Shown: positions 1 through 9,103 of the stretch, piece by piece
How the letters are laid out: each line of letters begins with the position of its first letter
Numbering within the stretch: position 1 is the first letter of the stretch
Assembly (NCBI RefSeq): GCF_001428405.1
Contig: NZ_LMSL01000039.1
Coordinates: forward strand, 233,728 to 297,727
Direction of reading: 5' to 3'
Source of the DNA: Frateuria sp. Soil773
GTDB lineage: Bacteria > Pseudomonadota > Gammaproteobacteria > Xanthomonadales > Rhodanobacteraceae
Length of the DNA stretch: 64,000 bases
Program-made: the position numbers and the translations under genes
The notes under the pieces: generated by a model
Told to the model about the DNA's origin: nothing
What the model saw: only the letters and a program-made list of their open reading frames with translations
Databases searched by the model: none

Positions 1-606
1 GCCGGTATTGAAGGAGAGGTTTTGCAATGCGTCTGCCACGCTCGAAAAGCCGTGGTTCTTGATGTCTTCCGCGGAAATCACGACCAACGGGCTCGCCGTT
101 TCGATGCGTGTACGCGGGAGCAGCGAACCGAGCACCGTTATGGACTGGAGTGTCGTCGGCTTGGATGCAGGCGGCGGACTCGGTACGGCGCGAGGACCGT
201 CCCCCGATGAACGGGGCGCCGTCCGCGGGTGGTGTGGCCCCGACTTTCGGATGGCGACCAGATTTTGGCCGACCACGCTGTATTCGAGCCCGTTGCCCGC
301 CAGCAGTCTGTCCAGCGCCTCTCGCCATGTCATGTGCCCGCTGATGGCGGGCGCCGTCTTGCCCTGCACCAGTTCGGGCGCGTAGGAGATCTGCATCTGG
401 CTCTGGGCGGCCAATTGATTGAGCGCATCGCCCAGCTCCCCTGCCGCGATGCTGTACTGCTGCGGCGCGATATCCACGGCGCGTGCTTGTTGTGCCTGCA
501 CCGGGAAATCTACGGCCAATGCAGCCAATGCGGCGAATAGACCTACGTACAACCGATGTCGCGGAAAGCCACGCATCGTACGAACGTTCTTTGAATCAGC
601 CTTCAT
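1..606 (-). CDS. TonB-dependent receptor with STN domain (N-terminal part, runs off the left edge)
   Basis: Only the first 202 codons are present. After a short basic and hydrophobic leader (residues 1-33, ending near FPVQAQQARA) comes a secretin/TonB short N-terminal domain (about 35-95; YSIAAGELGDALNQLA and the LLAGNGLEYSVVG signature). A proline-rich linker follows, then the start of the plug domain (ITVLGSLLPRTRIETASPL, SAEDIKNHGFSSVADALQN). An STN domain is typical of FecA-like receptors that signal to a FecR/ECF-sigma pair, and such a pair lies upstream on the same strand. The ATG at 606 follows a strong GGGGAGGGG ribosome site. The substrate (siderophore, haem or peptide) cannot be read from this fragment. 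Confidence 0.9.
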   Translation of the reverse strand, partial: MKADSKNVRTMRGFPRHRLYVGLFAALAALAVDFPVQAQQARAVDIAPQQYSIAAGELGDALNQLAAQSQMQISYAPELVQGKTAPAISGHMTWREALDRLLAGNGLEYSVVGQNLVAIRKSGPHHPRTAPRSSGDGPRAVPSPPPASKPTTLQSITVLGSLLPRTRIETASPLVVISAEDIKNHGFSSVADALQNLSFNTG

Positions 607-806
607 GTCCCCTCCCCCACGGATAGGTTGCTGGCCGCCAATATCATCCTTAGCGCAACGAACATCGGTCCGTCACGATCCTGTAATGCATGGGAGGGGA
701 GGAGACCCTACCGCGCGGGAGAAAATTCTTGGCCGGCCCTGGGTTGGTTCATCAGGGCAGCGTCCCCCTGCCGGGGACATCGCCGCCGACCGGTGGTCAT
801 AGCGGC

Positions 807-3401
807 TTACTTCACGCCATAAGTCCTGCGGATGTTCACCGTCCGGTCCAGCTCGTCCAGCGCCTGCAGGACCTTCAGCTTCAGGTTGGCGTCCATCCCC
901 TTGGATTGCAGGTAGGCATGCACCTGCCGGTCGATCTCAGGCGACTCCTGGTTGCCAAGGAAGGCATCGACCCAATCCATCAGGAAGAAAATCTTTCGCT
1001 GCTGCTTGATTTGCGGCAGGGCATCCAGGGCCGACTTGACGAATGGCTCGGTCAGATCCGGTTGGTTCCAGTAGTTGAACGTGTCCAGGCTCAGCGTGAT
1101 CCAGTCTTCCGAGCGTTTCGGATTGTTCAGGTAATCGTGAAAGTAGAATTGCTTGTTGGCCTTGTCGGGCTTGGCAGCTCGCGCGACGTAGGCGTATTTT
1201 GGGCCATCGTCCGCACCGCTACGTTGCTGTTCGGACGTCAGCAGGGCCTCGCTCTCCGGGTCGTTGTAAGCGATCAAGGCGGTGACCAGCCTCCAGCGGT
1301 CCTGCACCCGCAGTTGCACGCCTTGAATGCTCAACTTGCCCCGCAACAGCGATTTCATCGCCGACCGGCCAGGTTCCACCTCGGCCAATCCGGGCAGTGC
1401 ATGGAACCAGGTGATGCGCAAATCCTGATCGGGGTCGCTGCTCATGCGCCCGATGGCCATACGCGACAGGGATGCCCCCACCTCGCGCCGCCGCGCCACG
1501 CCTACATAGTGGTGCAGCGCGGTCTGCTCATGCGCCAACAGGCGCTCCACAAGCGGCGTGTCCCTTTCATCGGGCAGATTGTGCAGCACCAATTCGGCAT
1601 AGCGGGCCGGATCGTATTGCGCCATCCGCACGCTTTGCCACAGCGAACCCCATAGCATCGAACGCAGGAAGGGCTCGGCGATGCCGCCCCTGGCGGCGTC
1701 GAGATGCGCCGCGACGTAGGCGAGGCTTTGCTTGTCCAGCAGGAACAAGCCGTAGCCTTCGTCCTGCGCATTGGCGAAAACGTAGGCGGGGCATGCTTGC
1801 CCAGCCGCACCGGGTACCGCCGCGCTTTGCTTGTTCCAGCGCGCATCCAACAAGGTCTGCGTGCCATCCGCATGCCCCAGCAATACCTTGGATGCGATCG
1901 GCCACAATGTGTTCGTGCCCAACACATCGTGTTGCGTCAGCACGAGGTGATCGAGCCTGCCCTCCCGGCACGACCAGTCTGCCTGCACCATGGGCATGCC
2001 GCGACGGCGTATCCATGCCTCTGCCCACTGGTCCAGCGGTTGCCCGCTGGCCGCTTCGAAGGCGTGGATCAGGTCGTTCCACGCCGCGTTGCCGTAGGGG
2101 TGACCGGCCAGATAGCGGACCAACCCTTCGCGGAAATGCTTCGGTCCCAGCACATAGGCAAGCTGCTTCAATACGGCGGGCGCCTTGCTGTAGACGATGG
2201 CCCCGTATGCCGACTTCGCATCCGTCAGGTTGGAGATGTCCTGGTAGATCGGCGTGGTGCCCTGCGTTTGGTCGATGTCATAGGCACCCGGCTTGATCAG
2301 CTCGTAGAAACGCTTCCAGACATGGTCTTGCGGCTTGAGCGTATCCAGGGCTTGGAAGGCCATGTATTCCGCGAATCCTTCCTTCAGCCACAGATCGTCG
2401 AACCAGCGCATGGTGGTGAAATCGCCGAACCATTGATGCGTGAGTTCGTGCAGGACGACGATGTCGCGGTTGAGTAGATCGGTCTGCGTGGGCGCCGTGC
2501 GGAACAGCACCGATTCCTCGCGCAGGAAGGTGGCACCCGCATGCTCCATGCCACCGAAGGCGAAGCCGGGGATCAGCACCATGTCGTACTTAGGAAAGGG
2601 GAAGGGCTGCCGGAAGTAGCCGGACAGGTAGCGCATGCCGTCGGCGGCCATCCGCTGCACTTCCGGCGCTTCCTTCTCGGCCGTTGCGGCTTTCGACCTG
2701 CGCACGTACAGGCCCGGCAGCCCTTCTTCATCATGCACCTTCACAAATGGACCAGCTGCGAAGGCAAACAGATAGGTGCTGATGGGCTTGGTTTCTTCGA
2801 ACGCCACCTGCTGCTGGGAGCTGCTCGCTTCACGACGGGCCATTGCCGTGTTGGAAAGCAGCGTCCAAGCGACCGGCGCGTCCAAAGTCAGTTGAAACCT
2901 ACCCTTCAAGTCTGGCTGGTCGAAGCACGGGAAAGCCATGCTCGCGTCCATGGGTACGAACAGCGTGTAGAGGTATTCGGCACCGTCGACCGGATCGTCG
3001 AAGCGGGTGATGGCCTTTTCCGCCGTGGCCACATGGGAGGCGAAGCTCGCCGCGACCACGTTCTTGCCAACGTGCAGATCGCCGACAGGCAACACGATAT
3101 GGCCGTTGCTCAGCGTCGGCGCGATTGCGTGTCCGTTGATCGTGAGTGATTTCAGCCGGCCATCACGGTAATCGAGCAGCAGCGGCTGGCCCGCATCGCT
3201 GAGCGTAAATTCCAACGTCTCGCTGGCCTCGGTCGTCGCCGCATGCGACACGAGCGAGAAATGCAATGCGTAATGGATGTCGGAAACGCGTGCGGCACGT
3301 TCCTGCGCGAGCGTCCTGGGTATGCCCTCCGGCACTTCGGCATGCAGGGTGAACGAAAATGCCGAAGCCACGATCAGGAACAAAAGGGAGGCGCGCTGCA
3401 A
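807..3401 (-). CDS. Exported M1-family zinc metallopeptidase (aminopeptidase N-like)
   Basis: An 864-aa protein with an N-terminal signal peptide (MQRASLLFLIVASAFSFTLHA), so it should act in the periplasm or outside the cell. The M1 exopeptidase motif appears as GGMEHAG. The zinc site HELTH followed 18 residues later by E (in WLKEGFAEYMA) lies near residues 315-340. The C-terminal half is the helical ERAP1-like domain. M1 enzymes remove N-terminal residues from peptides. It sits between the FecR gene and the STN-type TonB receptor on the same strand, with about 60 bp to fecR, so it is probably co-transcribed. That position suggests the exported peptidase works with the receptor, for instance trimming a peptide before or after uptake; this is inference. 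Confidence 0.93.
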   Translation of the reverse strand: MQRASLLFLIVASAFSFTLHAEVPEGIPRTLAQERAARVSDIHYALHFSLVSHAATTEASETLEFTLSDAGQPLLLDYRDGRLKSLTINGHAIAPTLSNGHIVLPVGDLHVGKNVVAASFASHVATAEKAITRFDDPVDGAEYLYTLFVPMDASMAFPCFDQPDLKGRFQLTLDAPVAWTLLSNTAMARREASSSQQQVAFEETKPISTYLFAFAAGPFVKVHDEEGLPGLYVRRSKAATAEKEAPEVQRMAADGMRYLSGYFRQPFPFPKYDMVLIPGFAFGGMEHAGATFLREESVLFRTAPTQTDLLNRDIVVLHELTHQWFGDFTTMRWFDDLWLKEGFAEYMAFQALDTLKPQDHVWKRFYELIKPGAYDIDQTQGTTPIYQDISNLTDAKSAYGAIVYSKAPAVLKQLAYVLGPKHFREGLVRYLAGHPYGNAAWNDLIHAFEAASGQPLDQWAEAWIRRRGMPMVQADWSCREGRLDHLVLTQHDVLGTNTLWPIASKVLLGHADGTQTLLDARWNKQSAAVPGAAGQACPAYVFANAQDEGYGLFLLDKQSLAYVAAHLDAARGGIAEPFLRSMLWGSLWQSVRMAQYDPARYAELVLHNLPDERDTPLVERLLAHEQTALHHYVGVARRREVGASLSRMAIGRMSSDPDQDLRITWFHALPGLAEVEPGRSAMKSLLRGKLSIQGVQLRVQDRWRLVTALIAYNDPESEALLTSEQQRSGADDGPKYAYVARAAKPDKANKQFYFHDYLNNPKRSEDWITLSLDTFNYWNQPDLTEPFVKSALDALPQIKQQRKIFFLMDWVDAFLGNQESPEIDRQVHAYLQSKGMDANLKLKVLQALDELDRTVNIRRTYGVK

Positions 3402-3462
3402 GGGAATTTCTCGCGTCGGAAAGAGTAAGGGAAGCGAGCGATAACACCCGCCAATGGTCGGC

Positions 3463-4539
3463 CTATCGCCGGGTCAGCACGATCTCGTTGTCGGCGGACC
3501 GCAGATCGGCATGAATCGCCCATCCGTACTCCAAGGCCATGGCAAACGATTTCTGATCGCCAGCCTTGAATACGCCACTGATTGACGTGCTACCCAGGCT
3601 CGGATCGCCCAGGCGCAGCTTGGTACTGGAATAGCGATTCATTTCCGCGAGTACCGCCGTCAACGGCCATCCCTTGACGACCAAGTTCCCTTGAGTCCAG
3701 CCGCGCAAGCTGCTCAATTCCGCGTCTGAAACCGCGTGGGATGCACCGAGCCGGCCGGACGGTTCCAGAATGATGCTTTCGCTCGGCGTCAATATGACCG
3801 ACTTGGCAGCATCGTTCGTGGCGACCTTTACCCCGCCCTGCAGCAACGTCACCGTACTCTTGTCGTCCTGCACACGGACCTGGAACCGAGTGCCGGTGGC
3901 AGTGACCGATCCCTCGGCGGTGTGAACGACGAACGGCCACTGGGCATCGTGCTGCACGGTGAAGTCCGCCCGACCGTGCTTCAAGGTGAGATCGCGCTCT
4001 CGGTGGCCGAAGCGCACCAGCAATTCCGTATTCGTATCCAGGACGACCCGCGAGCCATCTTCCAGCGCCACCGTACGCTGCTCGCCGAGTGCGGTGACAT
4101 AGCGGACCGCCGACGCGTTCCCCAGCCAGAACCACCACGATGCCGTCGCCACCACCAGAATCACCGCTGCCGCCGCGGCCAGTGACAGCCACTTGTGGCT
4201 CGATATGGGGTAGTACCACTTGGCGGGCTGCAGCGCTTCCGCCAGGGCCATGGCGATGGCGGGATCCTCCCGCATCCGGGCGCTGCGCGTCCAGATGTCC
4301 TCGACCTGGCGATAGGCCGCATCGTGCGCCGGATCGGCCGTACGCCAGCGAACGAACGCGGCACGTTCGGACTCGCTGCAATCGGACGCCAACAGCCGCG
4401 CAAACCACCGCTGCGCGGTGGCGCGGACTTCAGCACTGGTAGGCTGCACCGCCATGCTATTTCGATACCCCTGGACTAAGTGCAGGCGTACCCGGGCCGT
4501 CTGTGGTCGCCTGGTGATCGGTGGCAGACGCCTGTTCAT
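3463..4539 (-). CDS. FecR-family anti-sigma factor / signal transducer
   Basis: A 358-aa inner-membrane regulator. The N-terminal cytoplasmic segment is DUF4880-like (WFARLLASDCSESERAAFVRW, then DPAHDAAYRQVEDIW). A single membrane span follows (WLSLAAAAAVILVVATASWW), then the periplasmic FecR domain (YVTALGEQRTVALEDGSRV, LLVRFGHRERDLTLKHGRADF, VTATGTRFQVR) and a C-terminal secretin/STN-like domain (LAEMNRYSSTKLRLGDP). FecR proteins bind the STN domain of the receptor and control a partner ECF sigma factor. The ATG at 4539 lies five bases after the sigma-factor stop, implying translational coupling. An alternative ATG at 4455 (MAVQPTSAE) starts closer to the conserved region. Confidence 0.92.
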   Translation of the reverse strand: MNRRLPPITRRPQTARVRLHLVQGYRNSMAVQPTSAEVRATAQRWFARLLASDCSESERAAFVRWRTADPAHDAAYRQVEDIWTRSARMREDPAIAMALAEALQPAKWYYPISSHKWLSLAAAAAVILVVATASWWFWLGNASAVRYVTALGEQRTVALEDGSRVVLDTNTELLVRFGHRERDLTLKHGRADFTVQHDAQWPFVVHTAEGSVTATGTRFQVRVQDDKSTVTLLQGGVKVATNDAAKSVILTPSESIILEPSGRLGASHAVSDAELSSLRGWTQGNLVVKGWPLTAVLAEMNRYSSTKLRLGDPSLGSTSISGVFKAGDQKSFAMALEYGWAIHADLRSADNEIVLTRR

Positions 4540-4544
4540 GTTCC

Positions 4545-5120
4545 CTAAGATGCATCAGCGGCTCCTGACCCCACCCTGTCGCACAACGCGGCCAGAGCGT
4601 TCGTCATGTGTTTCTCGACGGTTTTCACAGAAATGCCGCAATGGGTGGCAATCTCGGCATACGTCATGCCTCCCATCCGGCTCAGCAAATAGACCTGCCG
4701 CCACCGCGGTGGCAGCGATAGAAGCGCCTTACGCAGCAAGGCTTCCTGTTGTGCATGCGTTACCAGCTCCTCCTGGGTCGGCTCATCGGAAACCAGCTCC
4801 AAGTCGTCGATCGGCACGTGGTGGGTGCTCTGGCGCGCGCTGCCGCGGCGGTATTGTTCGCCTACTACGTTGATGGCAATGCGGTAGAGCAGCGGCTTCC
4901 AGGCCACTTCAGGCTCGGTGTCGCGGTAACGCATCAGCCGCATCATGCTTTCTTGAGCGGCATCCCGGGCGTCCTCTTCGTTGGCTGTGCGACGGCGCAA
5001 GAAGCTCAACAGCCCTCCGTACTGCAGGCGCGAGAACGCTGCGAAGCCGTGCGTTCGCATATCGCCATTCGCGGGAACCTCCCGTGCCATCTCTAGAAGA
5101 TCGTCGTAGCGATGAGCCAT
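4545..5120 (-). CDS. ECF-type RNA polymerase sigma factor
   Basis: A 191-aa sigma-70-family factor. Region 2 is visible as YGGLLSFLRRRTANEEDARD followed by QESMMRLMRY and the WKPLLYRIAINVV helix. Region 4 is the helix-turn-helix LPPRWRQVYLLSRMGGMTYA with ISVKTVEKHM. It is the first gene of a run with fecR, the M1 peptidase and the TonB receptor, and should direct transcription of that receptor when FecR relays ligand binding (the FecI paradigm). I chose the ATG at 5120; a GTG at 5135 would add five residues and neither has a good ribosome site. The following 230 bp up to the relaxase stop is AT-richer and holds no gene, probably the sigma-gene promoter and the junction with the ICE module. 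Confidence 0.92.
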   Translation of the reverse strand: MAHRYDDLLEMAREVPANGDMRTHGFAAFSRLQYGGLLSFLRRRTANEEDARDAAQESMMRLMRYRDTEPEVAWKPLLYRIAINVVGEQYRRGSARQSTHHVPIDDLELVSDEPTQEELVTHAQQEALLRKALLSLPPRWRQVYLLSRMGGMTYAEIATHCGISVKTVEKHMTNALAALCDRVGSGAADAS

Positions 5121-5354
5121 GTCGGATGCCGCCACACGTGGTTTTCGGGCACATCATCGACCCACCGACATGCACGATGCAACGTAAGGAGAGACGGCAT
5201 AAAAGGTAGATTTTTATAGGCCATTTTTGTTAAATGCAGCAGCATGCCATCCACCCTACCCGCCCCTAAAACATGCTGACGCCGTAGGATGCGTAGCGGG
5301 CCCTCTCGAGTGGAACGCCGGGCTGCCCGGACCCCTGATAGGTGAGCCCCCGCA

Positions 5355-7313
5355 TCACGTGATTGACATGCCCCTCTGCCGTCCGATGTCCCAAGACACG
5401 CCGCCGCTGCGTACGGTTGCGGCAAGCTGCTGCCCCAGCCGCTGTTCGATCACCGGCTTCCACGGCACCAAGCTGAATCCCATGCCGTCATCGAGCATGG
5501 CGTAGCGTCCGCTGGCGAGCAGGACGCTACGCCGGTAGATGCCCGCCACGCGCTGCCCGTCGGCCACCGGCCGATGCTCCAGGCCGGTTTCGCTGGCGAT
5601 GTCCTGCGAAGCTTTCGCCAGTTCGCGCCCTCGTAACGTCGCCAGCAGGTTGCGCGTGAGGACGACGCGCTGCCCGCGCCGCTCGGCTAGCCCCTGTTCG
5701 ACCAGGAAGTCGGCACGCTGGTGTAGCGCGTCCTTTACCTCGACCCCAAAGCCCAGGTTGCCCAGCCCCTGGCCGCCGCCGATCAACTGCTGGTCGAGCC
5801 AGGTGGCGCCGATAACGCGGGTCTGCCGCTCGATCGGCAAGTGCGATTTCAGCTCTGCCGCTACACCGCCGCCGAGCCGCTGCGCGTCGTACTGGCGACC
5901 TCGCTCCTCCAAATCGTCGGGCACACGCCAGACGCCTTCGGCCTCGCGCTCTACGATACCGGCGCGGCGAAGGGCTTCGAGCCGGCGCACGTGGGTCGCC
6001 ACCACCTCGCGCGGATCACGATCGGGCGTGGCCTGCCCTTGCGCCATGGCCACGTGATGGTCGGTGCGGTACACGCCATCGACGGCTAGTCCGGCGATAT
6101 TCCGGTCCGCCGCACGCATATCGGCCGAACCCTTCACTTCCACCACGGCGCCAGTCGGGTACTGCTCCGGCTCCGACCGTGGCGGCAGCGCAACGTAGTG
6201 CGCTTTGCCATCCGTGCCATCAAGGATCAGATAGTCCTTGTCGTGCAGCTCGTCGGCCAACCCTTTGCCGACGACACGGCCCACAAGGACGCGCCCCTCT
6301 TCCCCGGCCTGGAATACGGTCAACTCGCGCTGCCGGCCACGCATGGCTCGCTGCATCGTACGGATGATGTCACCGCGCTCGCCCATGGCCCGCAGGGTCG
6401 GCTCGGCGTCGGCGTGGATCGCCCAGGTGCCGGGCGGCCGCTCGGTCGCCAGGCCCATCTGCTGCAAGCGTTGCAGGCGTCCAAGCAGCAGTTGTCGTTG
6501 TCGTTGCAGCTTGGGGGCAGCCAAGGTTTCCGGCCGCAGCAAGCCGTCCAGGGCCTCGCGCTGCAAGGTACGGTCCAGACCCGTCCAGCGCTCCTGATCG
6601 ACTTCGCGCCGCATGGCGTGCCGCATCTCCAGTTCGGTACGCGGCCCCAGCCATTCGGTCGCCAGTTCCGACGCCCGCCGGCGCATTCCCTTGGCAATGT
6701 AGTCGCGGGCGATAATGAGATCCTTGCCGGTGTCATCCTTGCCGCGCAGGACGATGTGCGTGTGCGGGTTGTCGGTGTTCCAGTGATCGACTGCCACCCA
6801 TTCCAGCCGGGTGCCCAGGTCGGCTTCCACGCGCGCCATCAGGTGGCGCGTGTAGGTGCGCAGGTCATCGATGTGTTCGGCATCCTCCGGCGAGACGATG
6901 AAGCGGAACTGGTGGCGGTCATCGGCGCCGCGTTCCTTGAACGCGTCGAGGTCGGCGGCATCGGTCGTCGACCCGTAGGCGTGGCCCGGCCCGCCCTGGC
7001 GGTCGACGCCTTCGCGCTCGATGTAGCGCAGGTGCGCAGCGGTCGAGCGTCGGCCGGCTTGTTTCAGGTTGACCAGCCGCACCTTGACAGTAACGCGCCG
7101 GGCGTTCGGCCCAAGGCCCCGGCCCGCAAAGCGCGCCGCGACGTGGCCGCGCCCAAGTCGAGCACCGGGACGTTGGCCGGCTTTGCGGATCGTCTTGCCG
7201 GCCCGCGCGCCGGCCTTGCTGGTCTGCCGCAGCACTTGGTTGATGAAGGCGTCGCCGCGATGTCTGGGCGCCCCTGGCCGGATACGGAAACGGTCGTCGT
7301 CGTGGCGGCTCAT
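5355..7313 (-). CDS. Relaxase (VirD2/TraI-like, DUF3363 type) of an integrative conjugative element
   Basis: A 652-aa DNA-nicking transfer protein. The N-terminus is very basic (residues 1-75). The relaxase core follows, with VNLKQAGRRSTAAHLRYI, the RFIVSPEDAEHIDDL segment and the metal-binding motif III (VAVDHWNTDNPHTHIVLRG) near residue 200. The C-terminal DUF3363 region includes ATWLDQQL and GFGVEVKDALHQRADFLVEQ. Relaxases nick oriT and pilot the strand into the recipient. It lies downstream of traF, DUF2840, parA and repA on the same strand, the usual order in Tn4371-like and related ICEs of beta- and gammaproteobacteria. The traG/virD4 and trb genes that usually follow are absent between here and the left edge. 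The ATG at 7313 was chosen over an upstream in-frame ATG because MSRHDDDRFRIRPG is the usual start of this family. Confidence 0.93.
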   Translation of the reverse strand: MSRHDDDRFRIRPGAPRHRGDAFINQVLRQTSKAGARAGKTIRKAGQRPGARLGRGHVAARFAGRGLGPNARRVTVKVRLVNLKQAGRRSTAAHLRYIEREGVDRQGGPGHAYGSTTDAADLDAFKERGADDRHQFRFIVSPEDAEHIDDLRTYTRHLMARVEADLGTRLEWVAVDHWNTDNPHTHIVLRGKDDTGKDLIIARDYIAKGMRRRASELATEWLGPRTELEMRHAMRREVDQERWTGLDRTLQREALDGLLRPETLAAPKLQRQRQLLLGRLQRLQQMGLATERPPGTWAIHADAEPTLRAMGERGDIIRTMQRAMRGRQRELTVFQAGEEGRVLVGRVVGKGLADELHDKDYLILDGTDGKAHYVALPPRSEPEQYPTGAVVEVKGSADMRAADRNIAGLAVDGVYRTDHHVAMAQGQATPDRDPREVVATHVRRLEALRRAGIVEREAEGVWRVPDDLEERGRQYDAQRLGGGVAAELKSHLPIERQTRVIGATWLDQQLIGGGQGLGNLGFGVEVKDALHQRADFLVEQGLAERRGQRVVLTRNLLATLRGRELAKASQDIASETGLEHRPVADGQRVAGIYRRSVLLASGRYAMLDDGMGFSLVPWKPVIEQRLGQQLAATVRSGGVSWDIGRQRGMSIT

Positions 7314-7749
7314 GCGACGGCTCCCTCCCTGTCCAACGCCGCCCCGCGCGCGAAGCACGCGCCTTCACACCTGCCAGCGCTGCGCTGCGCACGCTCGCGG
7401 CACGCTGCCGACCCTTGGCGCGTGCCGCGCCACCCCCATGTGCAGACGGCTCTTTCGCGCCACGGAGTGCTGCGACCCTTTATCTTGCCCTGCGCCTTTG
7501 ACTTGCGCCGTCGCTCCAATCTGCAGCGCGCTGGCGGTGCAGCACCTCGTACAGCGTGACCGTGGGCGCGCGTCCGCCATGCCACCGGCATGGTGCGCTC
7601 GGGGTAAGCCATCTGCACGGGGCGAGACCTCGCCGGATGTCGCGCGACGTGCGGTGCGAAGGCACCCGCACGACCCGCGCGACGACACGGAGGGAACCAC
7701 CGCAACGACAGGCCGATGGACACGGCGAAGCGTAGCGAGTCGGCGGCCA
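7314..7749. other. Non-coding stretch between traF and the relaxase gene; candidate oriT
   Basis: About 435 bp with no convincing gene on either strand. It contains an inverted repeat, CCATGCC-ACC-GGCATGG, at 7577-7593, followed on the plus strand by GTGCGCTCGGGGTAAG. An inverted repeat next to a short conserved stretch just upstream of a relaxase gene is the usual architecture of an origin of transfer, so this is the best oriT candidate in the window. The nick site itself cannot be assigned by eye. Confidence 0.35.
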
Positions 7750-8325
7750 TCATCGGCGTGTCTCCAGCCACACCGGATGCGCGATGCCGAGCACGGCAAA
7801 TGCGCTTACTGGGCCGAAGTAGCGACTGTCAAACGACGCCGGATTCGTCGTGCCGAGCAGGAACAGTTCGCCAGGACGAAGGCGCCGGCACTGCGGCCAG
7901 AATGGCAGCGGCCGGCCCATACCATCCCTGCGCAGTACGATGGCCACCAGCACGCCGCCGATGCGCACGCGACCGTCGGTTACGCACACTCGTTGCGGCG
8001 CGACCGCAGCGACCGGCTTGAGCAGCGGAACACCCCTCGGCAGGTAGCCGCGTCGCGCGGCCAGCGCCGCGGCAGCGGCCGGCAGCGGTACCAGCACGAG
8101 GCTCCCGACGTGCGGCGCCGATACGCCGGGTTTGGGCGGATCGACGCGATACCAGCCGACCGCCACGCTGTCGGACGGGTTGTAGACGAAGCGCGGCAGC
8201 GGCGACACGAAAAATGCCCAGGCCAGCGCAGCGAGGCCGCATGCCGAAAGGCTCGCCAGTACGAGGCGAGCGCGACGGCGCGAGCGAGGACATGCAGGCC
8301 TGTCGAGTGCCGAGGACGTCGTCAT
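7750..8325 (-). CDS. traF: TraF-like S26-family peptidase of the conjugation module
   Basis: A 191-aa protein with a membrane segment near residues 20-42 (LVLASLSACGLAALAWAFF) followed by an S26 signal-peptidase-like domain. The presumed nucleophile serine is in NPSDSVAVGWYRV and the general-base lysine in LLKPVAAVAPQ. Box E resembles GTTNPASFDSRYFGPV. In IncP-type systems TraF cyclises or matures the conjugative pilin TrbC. Its ATG overlaps the stop of the DUF2840 gene by four bases (ATGA), so translation is coupled. No pilin or trb gene is present in the window, so the substrate would have to be encoded elsewhere. Confidence 0.85.
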   Translation of the reverse strand: MTTSSALDRPACPRSRRRARLVLASLSACGLAALAWAFFVSPLPRFVYNPSDSVAVGWYRVDPPKPGVSAPHVGSLVLVPLPAAAAALAARRGYLPRGVPLLKPVAAVAPQRVCVTDGRVRIGGVLVAIVLRRDGMGRPLPFWPQCRRLRPGELFLLGTTNPASFDSRYFGPVSAFAVLGIAHPVWLETRR

Positions 8326-8846
8326 TGCAGCACCCTCCCGGCAAGCCAGGCGGCATGCCGCGCAGCGGTGTAGTCCGGCAGCGGCTGGTGGGCCGCCAGG
8401 CGGTTGCCCAGCGTGCGCCAGTACGCGGGCGACACGTCGGTGGCGGCCGTGCCCTGCGCCTCAATGGCGTCGATGCGTTCCAGCGCGGCCCGCACCTGGC
8501 ATTCGCTCTCGGCATGCAGCAGCAGACGCGCACCGGGTTGCACGCCGGGGATGCGCTGCATGGCGTCCAACGGTGTGCAGGCTTGCATCACCATGAGCTG
8601 CCAGCGCGTTGTGCTGTAGTCGTTGGCTTCCCAGCGGATGCGACAGAAGATCGACGCCGGCACGAACACGGCGACGCGTCGCCAGCGATCCCACGCCATG
8701 ACACGCACCGGCGCGCCGAAGCGCAGGTAGAGATTCAGGCGTCGCGCGACGAAGGCCAGCGAGACGCGCGTCAGCGCCGCCTGGCCGGCGAGCGCGGGTA
8801 ACGGCTGCGGCGACGCGTTCGCGGCCGCCTGCGTGGCAACATTCAT
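8322..8846 (-). CDS. DUF2840 family ICE protein
   Basis: A 174-aa protein of the DUF2840 family, recognised from its position between the ParA/ribbon-helix-helix genes and traF and from the core LNLYLRFGAPVRVMAWDRWR, FVPASIFCRIRWEANDYSTT and VQPGARLLLHAES. Its function is unknown; the family is found almost only in the conjugation modules of ICEs and broad-host plasmids. The start is ATG at 8846, overlapping the previous stop by ATGA; the end overlaps traF in the same way. The four-gene chain parA, RHH, DUF2840, traF therefore reads as one tightly coupled operon with the relaxase. Confidence 0.82.
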   Translation of the reverse strand: MNVATQAAANASPQPLPALAGQAALTRVSLAFVARRLNLYLRFGAPVRVMAWDRWRRVAVFVPASIFCRIRWEANDYSTTRWQLMVMQACTPLDAMQRIPGVQPGARLLLHAESECQVRAALERIDAIEAQGTAATDVSPAYWRTLGNRLAAHQPLPDYTAARHAAWLAGRVLQ

Positions 8847-9103
8847 GGCGTGTACTCCGGGAACTCGCGCTCCAGCAGTACGCGCAACAGCTCGGCGACG
8901 GTCACGCCCTGCGTGAACGCCGAGACCTTGATGCGCGCACGTAGCGCAGGGGTGACGTCCAGCGTCAGACGCGCGGTGTAGAGATCGCCTTTCTGGAGCG
9001 CTTCGCCATCGCCCTGGCGAACCCACGCTTCGGCGTGCGGGTCCGCCGGCGGACGCGCGCCGATGGCGATGCGCTTGCCGCTGGTCGCGTTCATGATGAC
9101 CAT
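8843..9103 (-). CDS. Small ribbon-helix-helix-like protein, probable ParA partner
   Basis: An 86-aa protein. The C-terminal half (LYTARLTLDVTPALRARIKV then GVTVAELLRVLLEREFP) has the strand-helix-helix pattern of ribbon-helix-helix DNA-binding proteins. It overlaps the end of parA and the start of the DUF2840 gene. Small RHH proteins directly after a ParA gene usually act as the centromere-binding partner and stimulate the ATPase, so that role is inferred. Two starts are possible: ATG 9103 (used here) or ATG 9094, which would give an exact ATGA overlap with the parA stop. Confidence 0.72.
   Translation of the reverse strand: MVIMNATSGKRIAIGARPPADPHAEAWVRQGDGEALQKGDLYTARLTLDVTPALRARIKVSAFTQGVTVAELLRVLLEREFPEYTP

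Noticed and set aside
762..779. Hairpin GTCCCC/GGGGAC after the aminopeptidase gene as a terminator
   Set aside because: No T-run on the minus strand and only six pairs.
6198..7559. Open frame on the plus strand across the relaxase gene
   Set aside because: Relaxase motifs are on the minus strand; the plus frame has low-complexity content.
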